A stretch of 34,080 nucleotides of DNA from Ilumatobacteraceae bacterium (GTDB lineage: Bacteria; Actinomycetota; Acidimicrobiia; Acidimicrobiales; Ilumatobacteraceae), in NCBI GenBank assembly GCA_030727685.1, contig JANRBC010000042.1, forward strand, positions 1 to 34,080, read 5' to 3'. Below, in pieces: positions 29,423 to 34,080 of this stretch. Position 1 is the first letter of the stretch. Each line of letters starts with the position of its first letter. The notes under the pieces were generated by a model that made no database searches, was not told the origin of the DNA, and saw nothing but the letters and a program-made list of their open reading frames with translations. A program made the position numbers and the translations under genes.

Positions 29423-31247
29423 AAGTTTTATTTGATTTACGGCGATCTTCGACGCTCAAAAAGCGCTTTCGAATTCTGATGTTTGACGGAGTCACCTCGA
29501 CAAGTTCGTCATCTCCAATCCACTGAATGCCAGATTCAAGGGTGTGAGTTATTGGTGTCGCCAGCTTTGGACCATCGTCATGGCTGTGAGTGCGGATGTT
29601 GGTTAGTTCTTTTGCTCGCACCGAGTTGACGACCATTTCATCTTCGCGCGAGTTCTCACCAACGACCATGCCTTCGTAAACCTCAACGCCTGGCGCAACA
29701 AATAAAGTGCCACGAAGTTGCAAATTGTCTAATGCGTAAGCAGTTGTCGAACCTTTTCGATCTGACACCATGGCCCCACCCAATCGGTGCGGCAACTCTC
29801 CGGCCCACGGGGTGTAGCCGTTGAGACTTTGATGAAGCAGTGCAGTACCACGCGTAACTGTTAGCAACAATGATCGAAATCCGATCAAGCCACGCGACGG
29901 CGCCTGAAAACTTACGATAGTGCGACCGCTATCGCCTTGCTCAAGGTTGACAACGCGTCCTTTACGGGGTGCGAGCGCTTGTGTTACCGCGCCAACATAT
30001 TCATCTGGCACGTCAATTGTGCCTGCCTCAAGTGGCTCATGCTTTTTGCCGTCAATTTCTTTGGTGATTACTTCGGGACGACTTACTTGAAGTTCATAAC
30101 CTTCGCGACGCATATTCTCGATCAAAACAGCAAGCTGAAGCTCACCGCGACCAGCAACCTCGATTACATCTGGGCTATCTGTTGTGTTGACGCGAATCGA
30201 TACATTGCCCAAGACTTCTTTGAAAAGACGCTCACTTAAGTGACGGCTGGTTAGAAACGTGCCATCGCGTCCCGCAAACGGTGACGTGTTGACACCAAAA
30301 CTCATGCGCAAAACTGGTTCGTCAACTTCAAGTCGCGGCAATGCAGGTGCATTTTCGATCGCAGCAATCGTGTCGCCTACTTCAACTTCGTCAATGCCTG
30401 CCAAAATAAACAAATCACCGGCTGCAACTTGTGAGACCTCTTCTCGGCCAATACCGCGGAATGCAAATAGTGTGCTTATTTTCCGCTTAATAAATGGTGC
30501 TGGGTTATCAGGTGTTGGATGTTGCCAAACGAACACTGTGTCACCCTTTTTCATCACGCCCGCTTCGACACGGCCAATGGCCAGACGACCGAGATAATCA
30601 GAAGCGTCGAGGTTCGCAACAAGCGCCTGCAACGGCTTCGATGAGTCTCCCGTTGGCGCGGGAATCGTATCGAGAACAGCGTCTAGCAATGGAACTAAGT
30701 CGGCATTTTCAGCCGGCATACCAATGCCTTTCATCGACCGACCTTCTCGAGCGACCGCAGAGATCACCGGGAAACTCAGATGATGGTCATGGTGCGCAAG
30801 ATCTAAAAACAGTTGCTCGACTTCATGCAACACTTCTTCTGGTCGAGCATCGGATCGATCAACTTTGTTTAATACAACGACAACTGGCAGATCTTTGGCC
30901 AATGCTTTTGAAAGTACATAACGAGTTTGTGGCAACGGACCTTCCGCGGCGTCCACCAAAAGCAAAATACCGTCAACCAAGGCAAGTGCTCGTTCGACTT
31001 CTCCGCCAAAGTCGGCGTGACCTGGTGTATCGACGAGGTTGATCTTGGTGCCTCGCCATTCAATTTCGGCAGCCTTAGCCAAAATCGTGATACCACGCTC
31101 TCGCTCTTGGTCGTTCGAGTCCATGACTCGATCAACTACAGCTTGGTGAGCAGCGAAAGTACCGCCACTTTTTAGTAGGGCATCCAACAAAGTGGTTTTA
31201 CCGTGGTCAACGTGCGCTACCAGCGCAATATTTCTTATGTTATTAAT
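29412..31247 (-). CDS. typA: TypA/BipA ribosome-associated translational GTPase with a non-canonical start codon
   Basis: TypA/BipA is an EF-G-like GTPase that binds ribosomes and helps 50S assembly and stress growth. G-motifs are AHVDHGKTT (G1), RGITI (G2), DTPGHADF (G3) and NKVDRSDA (G4), followed by domain II, the EF-G-like domains, and the TypA-specific C-terminus with YTPWAGELPHRLGG. No ATG, GTG or TTG occurs in frame between the in-frame TGA at 31259-31257 and the first TTG at 31190, which lies after G1. Family N-termini have the form M-x-N-IRNIAxxAHVDHGKTT. Starting at the ATT at 31247 gives MNNIRNIALVAHVDHGKTT and a 611-residue protein, the usual length. A second ATT at 31229 is the alternative. 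The TTG at 31190 would delete the P-loop. Confidence 0.9.
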   Translation of the reverse strand: MNNIRNIALVAHVDHGKTTLLDALLKSGGTFAAHQAVVDRVMDSNDQERERGITILAKAAEIEWRGTKINLVDTPGHADFGGEVERALALVDGILLLVDAAEGPLPQTRYVLSKALAKDLPVVVVLNKVDRSDARPEEVLHEVEQLFLDLAHHDHHLSFPVISAVAREGRSMKGIGMPAENADLVPLLDAVLDTIPAPTGDSSKPLQALVANLDASDYLGRLAIGRVEAGVMKKGDTVFVWQHPTPDNPAPFIKRKISTLFAFRGIGREEVSQVAAGDLFILAGIDEVEVGDTIAAIENAPALPRLEVDEPVLRMSFGVNTSPFAGRDGTFLTSRHLSERLFKEVLGNVSIRVNTTDSPDVIEVAGRGELQLAVLIENMRREGYELQVSRPEVITKEIDGKKHEPLEAGTIDVPDEYVGAVTQALAPRKGRVVNLEQGDSGRTIVSFQAPSRGLIGFRSLLLTVTRGTALLHQSLNGYTPWAGELPHRLGGAMVSDRKGSTTAYALDNLQLRGTLFVAPGVEVYEGMVVGENSREDEMVVNSVRAKELTNIRTHSHDDGPKLATPITHTLESGIQWIGDDELVEVTPSNIRIRKRFLSVEDRRKSNKTSKN

Positions 31248-31266
31248 TGGGGGCTCTCAGTTCGTG

Positions 31267-31515
31267 TCAGGAAATATCTTCGTCAGAATCATCGGCAATC
31301 TCGTCGCCGTTTTCATCAAACCGCACTCCATAACGTTCTGCAATGGCCGCGTATTCATCTTCTTGGGACTTCGACTTACTTTCTCTGGCAACTCCGAGAT
31401 CTTCGGCGGACGGGCCTGTCTGTTTCAGGCGACGCGCTTCTTCAAATCGACGATGACGACCCTTTTTCACGGTAGGGCTCCAAATTTCTCTGGGGCGATT
31501 ACCGGTTTTGGTCAC
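31267..31515 (-). CDS. small charged protein upstream of typA, function unknown
   Basis: Up to 82 residues from the GTG at 31515. The N-terminal half is basic (KKGRHRRFEEARRLK) and the C-terminal half is acidic, ending in DDSDEDIS; no cysteines or membrane segments are present. An internal GTG at 31470 has GGAG seven bases upstream and would give 67 residues. The gene ends 19 bases before the proposed typA start, so co-transcription is likely. It may be a small nucleic-acid or ribosome-associated protein, which is inference from charge and context only. I do not recognise a family. Confidence 0.6.
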   Translation of the reverse strand: MTKTGNRPREIWSPTVKKGRHRRFEEARRLKQTGPSAEDLGVARESKSKSQEDEYAAIAERYGVRFDENGDEIADDSDEDIS

Positions 31516-31595
31516 CGCCTAGTGGATAGACATTGGGGGAAATCATAGCAACACCGTTCATTGAAAGCGCGGATTTACGAATGAATCTGTCGCTT

Positions 31596-32744
31596 CTAAG
31601 CGATCGTTGAACTAATCAGCTTGAGATGTCCGTCACGGTCGACACTTAGACCCACTTCTCCGTTCAGAATTCGCATCAAATCGTCACCTATCAGAGTCGC
31701 TCGCCAACCCTCGCGCAACCTGGCTTTCGGAGACTGTCGAAGAAACGCAGTGATATCACTTCTTGTCGCCAAGAGAGTGGCGTCGATTTTATGTTTTCTC
31801 GCTAACTCGCCCACCCAAGCAGTGATCAGGGTTAACGCAGGACGAGCAAACTTGTCAACTTCATCATTTTCATTAGTTGGTAACGAGACCGAATTTTTGG
31901 CACCATCGCGCACCGCAGTCATAATCTCTCTGCAATATTCAGCCGAAAGATGTCGATCATCAACACCGCGAGTGTTTGCAAGTTCTTCAACACTCTTTGG
32001 CACTCGCTGTGAAATGCCAAGCAATGCCATATCTGACATCACACGTCTCGGTGGCAAGTCGCCTCGCATGGCTCTTTCTTCTCTCCATCTAGCTAAAGAC
32101 TGAGCAACACCTCTTGCCGGACCTTTCAGCGCCCTAACCTCTTTAAGTCTTAGCCATGCATCTGACGGATCTTGAGGGCCTGTTGGTCGTGATGCCAGTT
32201 CACTACACGCATCTTTCACCCAGTCAACCCGACCCAGCTCATTGAGTTGTTTGGTTAGATCATCATGTAGATCAAAAAGATGAACAACATCGTCAGCCGC
32301 GTAAGCACACTGCTGTTCTGTCAACGGACGACGCAACCAATCGGTGAGTCGGTCACCTTTCGACAGAGTAGTTTTTTTGAGTGCTTGCACCAATGTTGCA
32401 AGAGAAGGTGTCGAGTAGCCGACAAATCCTGCAGCTACTTGACAATCAAAAATATTTCGGGGTGCTTCAAGTGAAGCGTGTCGCAACACTTCAAGATCTT
32501 GCTGTGCCGCATGGAAGACAGCCAAAATCTCACTTGTGAATAAACGACCCAATCTTCGCGGATCAACTGCAAGCGGATCAATCAGTGCGGTTTGTGTGCC
32601 CCAGCGAACCTGCACCAGGGCAAGCTTCGGGTAATAAGTTCTCTCTCGATGAAACTCGGTGTCAATCGCGTAACGAGATCCGGTCAAAACACTGTCAATA
32701 ACGTCGTCAAGCGCCTTCTCTGAGTCAACCCACTCAAAACTCAC
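31596..32744 (-). CDS. rnd: ribonuclease D (DEDD exonuclease with HRDC domain)
   Basis: RNase D is a 3'-5' exoribonuclease acting in tRNA and stable RNA maturation. The 382 residues have the DEDDy motifs: Asp28 and Glu30 in IDTEFHRER, Asp83 in AQQDLEVL, and Tyr148 and Asp152 in YAADDV. A region around 205-290 fits an HRDC domain (LKEVRALKG, RWREERAMRGDLPPRRVMSD). The start is a GTG whose last bases overlap the rhodanese stop as GTGA, indicating coupled translation. The end lies about 80 bases from the start of the small charged gene. Confidence 0.94.
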   Translation of the reverse strand: MSFEWVDSEKALDDVIDSVLTGSRYAIDTEFHRERTYYPKLALVQVRWGTQTALIDPLAVDPRRLGRLFTSEILAVFHAAQQDLEVLRHASLEAPRNIFDCQVAAGFVGYSTPSLATLVQALKKTTLSKGDRLTDWLRRPLTEQQCAYAADDVVHLFDLHDDLTKQLNELGRVDWVKDACSELASRPTGPQDPSDAWLRLKEVRALKGPARGVAQSLARWREERAMRGDLPPRRVMSDMALLGISQRVPKSVEELANTRGVDDRHLSAEYCREIMTAVRDGAKNSVSLPTNENDEVDKFARPALTLITAWVGELARKHKIDATLLATRSDITAFLRQSPKARLREGWRATLIGDDLMRILNGEVGLSVDRDGHLKLISSTIA

Positions 32745-33064
32745 TCGGGATTGCCGCCGAGCACAACTTCATTGCCTGCAGCTATCCACCCCAGAGTTCC
32801 GCCCGCGATATTTACGACGTCGCTCAATCCATTGTCAACGCAAAACCCGCAGGCCTGCATGCTGCGTCCACCACTGCGACAAATCAAGTAAATCGTCCCA
32901 CTAGGTATTTCAGTAACTCGGCCTGCAAACTCGCTCAGCGGAATGTTTATTGCACCAGATACATGCCCTGACTCAAACTCGTCTGTCTCGCGAACGTCGA
33001 CCAATGTGATATCGCGATTGTGTAACTGCATGAACTCACTAACTGAAATTTCAGAGATAGACAC
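32741..33064 (-). CDS. single-domain rhodanese-like protein
   Basis: A 107-residue rhodanese fold protein with LVDVRETDEFESGHVSGAINIP near residue 21 and the active-site loop Cys62-RSGGRS, a six-residue loop of sulfurtransferase type. The catalytic Cys is intact, so sulfur transfer from thiosulfate or a persulfide carrier is plausible. The start is a GTG at 33064 with TAAGAT six bases upstream. It lies 16 bases after the MobA-like gene and overlaps rnd. Molybdopterin synthesis uses sulfur transfer, but linking this rhodanese to the MobA-like protein is speculation. Confidence 0.9.
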   Translation of the reverse strand: MSISEISVSEFMQLHNRDITLVDVRETDEFESGHVSGAINIPLSEFAGRVTEIPSGTIYLICRSGGRSMQACGFCVDNGLSDVVNIAGGTLGWIAAGNEVVLGGNPE

Positions 33065-33070
33065 GAATAC

Positions 33071-33076
33071 ATCTTA
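33071..33076 (-). promoter_or_regulatory. putative leaderless -10 box for the rhodanese gene
   Basis: On the minus strand TAAGAT is followed by six bases (GTATTC) and the GTG at 33064, inside the short gap after the MobA-like gene. Confidence 0.4.
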
Positions 33077-33080
33077 CGCC

Positions 33081-33650
33081 TTAAGTTGATTTTGGCTGAT
33101 GTTTCAGTTGGTGTGATTCGTTGATGTTGGCTAAAGCTTGACTCGATAGATCAACGAACTCAAAATTCAGTTTTTCAATTACCTCATGAATGGCTCTCTC
33201 TCCTGATACAAATTCTCGCTCAATGGCTTCGCAAGTCGAGCGCCGCCAAGTACTACAAAGCCACTGAGCAGAATCTGTACGCGCAACTCGCACGTCAAAA
33301 CCGATGCCCAGTTTGGATAATTGCCGACAAGTATCTTCATCGATATACGGAACATCACAAGGAAGCGTCATTAGAAGCTCGGTTTTGCAAACCTTCATTG
33401 CGGTTAACAATGCGCCAACCGGACCTGACTCTGGATAATCATCTTGGATGAAGTCAACACCCCATCGGAGAGAATCTTCGACGTCTCCACCGATCAAAGC
33501 AATATCTGTAAATCCTGCACGCTTTAATGCTTTTATTATCAATGAGCCAAATTCGGTTTCGTTGATTTTCGCATTAATCTTTGGGCTACCAAAACGACTA
33601 CTTTTGCCGCCGGCGAAAATCGCAACACTTGTGTCGGCAACAAAACTCAT
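33081..33650 (-). CDS. MobA-like nucleotidyltransferase (molybdenum cofactor guanylyltransferase family)
   Basis: From the ATG at 33650 the protein has 189 residues. It opens with the NTP-transferase loop IFAGGKSSRFG (13-21) and Lys24, then has GPVGALLTAMK near 80 and LPCDVPYID near 97, the metal-binding Asp region of MobA. The family attaches GMP (or CMP for MocA) to molybdopterin. No other molybdenum cofactor gene is in the window, so the substrate is not certain. The ATG overlaps the DUF3151 stop as ATGA; the upstream GTG at 33686 lies inside that gene and is less likely. Confidence 0.87.
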   Translation of the reverse strand: MSFVADTSVAIFAGGKSSRFGSPKINAKINETEFGSLIIKALKRAGFTDIALIGGDVEDSLRWGVDFIQDDYPESGPVGALLTAMKVCKTELLMTLPCDVPYIDEDTCRQLSKLGIGFDVRVARTDSAQWLCSTWRRSTCEAIEREFVSGERAIHEVIEKLNFEFVDLSSQALANINESHQLKHQPKST

Positions 33651-34080
33651 CGCAACAAATGGTTTGCTTCCCCGCTTGGGTCGCACTGAGTCAAAAATTG
33701 TTCACAGCGAACAGCCTCGGATGTCTCTCCAATTATTCGAGCGTGTTTCGCAAGACCAGCGAGACACCGCAAAAAACCGCGATTAGTTTCGAACCGCCAT
33801 CTCACGAATCCAGAGCCACGCCAAGAGTTGGCTCGCAAACTGTCGAGACCCCTGTGGTAACCAACTCGGTAAGCCATGTACGCATCTATGCCCGAAGCAC
33901 TTAGATCGCCGATTGAAGCCCAACCATCCAAAAATGTCGGATACTTAGCGACCACGGCGCAAACTGCGTCACGCCGTTGGTCTAAATCGGCGCCGAGCGC
34001 GACACTCAACAACCGAATCGCTTCTGGGTCGAAGTTTGGCAGCTGTGTTTCGGGTGGACCACTGGATGAAAGATTTACTG
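33647..34080 (-). CDS. DUF3151 family protein, N-terminus beyond the window
   Basis: The open frame continues to the window edge, leaving 143 visible residues and a complete C-terminus. It starts NLSSSGPPETQLP and contains DAYMAYRVGYHRGLDSLR and NRGFLRCLAGLAKHARIIGE, which match the actinobacterial DUF3151 family (around 130-145 residues) as I remember it. An internal TTG at 34012 would cut off conserved upstream sequence. Function is unknown. It overlaps the MobA-like gene by four bases (ATGA), so the two are translationally coupled. Confidence 0.87.
   Translation of the reverse strand, partial: VNLSSSGPPETQLPNFDPEAIRLLSVALGADLDQRRDAVCAVVAKYPTFLDGWASIGDLSASGIDAYMAYRVGYHRGLDSLRANSWRGSGFVRWRFETNRGFLRCLAGLAKHARIIGETSEAVRCEQFLTQCDPSGEANHLLR

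Noticed and set aside
29412..31190. TypA starting at the TTG at 31190
   Set aside because: That start falls after AHVDHGKTT and would remove the GTP-binding P-loop, while conserved TypA sequence continues upstream in the same frame.
1..34080. tRNA, rRNA, CRISPR array, insertion sequence or toxin-antitoxin pair
   Set aside because: No cloverleaf with a GTTCGAAT-type arm outside coding sequence, no spaced repeats, no transposase motif and no recognisable pair were found by reading; a covariance-model search would be decisive for RNAs.

Overview
The window reads as a compact actinobacterial chromosome segment of roughly balanced base composition. The diagnostic block is a complete Pup-proteasome locus: ARC/Mpa ATPase, Dop, Pup, PrcB, PrcA and PafA. 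It is flanked by trmI on one side and tatB-tatC-helY on the other. From memory this is the order of the Mycobacterium tuberculosis trmI-mpa-dop-pup-prcBA-pafA-tatAC-helY region. The moderate GC, the tiny intergenic gaps and several conserved small proteins suggest a streamlined member of class Acidimicrobiia. That assignment is inference, because no rRNA is present. I found no tRNA, rRNA, insertion sequence, CRISPR array or prophage, and no stretch over 300 bases lacks a gene.

Layout. 27-2194 (+): an unrecognised basic protein and an enoyl-CoA hydratase. 2207-10675 (-): a GNAT acetyltransferase, an acidic DUF4193-like protein, a tandem-domain ThyX-family protein, an M20 amidohydrolase, a diacylglycerol-kinase-like protein coupled to the helicase HelY, TatC and TatB. 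10715-11446 (+): a glycerophosphodiesterase. 11450-18425 (-): signal peptidase I and the proteasome block. 18573-18818 (+): a ferredoxin. 18822-23868 (-): TrmI, two small membrane proteins, a PBP4-type D,D-carboxypeptidase and a fused acyl-CoA synthetase (ADP-forming family). 23932-28454 (+): a DUF6941-like protein, transketolase, transaldolase and a LOG-family protein. 28451-28648 (-): a small helical protein. 28682-29422 (+): a cysteine-rich protein. 29412-34080 (-): TypA/BipA, a small charged protein, RNase D, a rhodanese, a MobA-like protein and a DUF3151 protein cut by the window edge.

How the genes work together. Pup is ligated to target lysines by PafA and removed by Dop. Pupylated proteins are unfolded by ARC, which ends in the gate-docking motif QYL, and are degraded by PrcA/PrcB. 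The Tat translocon and LepB handle export. Transketolase and transaldolase form the non-oxidative pentose phosphate branch.

Three observations stand out. (1) Eleven genes carry a TAnnnT hexamer ending exactly six bases before the start codon and five more have it five to eight bases away, a strong sign that leaderless transcription is common here; it also helps choose starts. (2) The typA reading frame has no ATG, GTG or TTG upstream of its essential P-loop, so translation probably starts at ATT. (3) The ThyX-family protein has two ThyX-like halves with complementary defects in the signature motif (RGR-x7-S and RHR-x7-R). Beyond these I see no clearly new multi-gene system; most of the window is conserved actinobacterial core genome.
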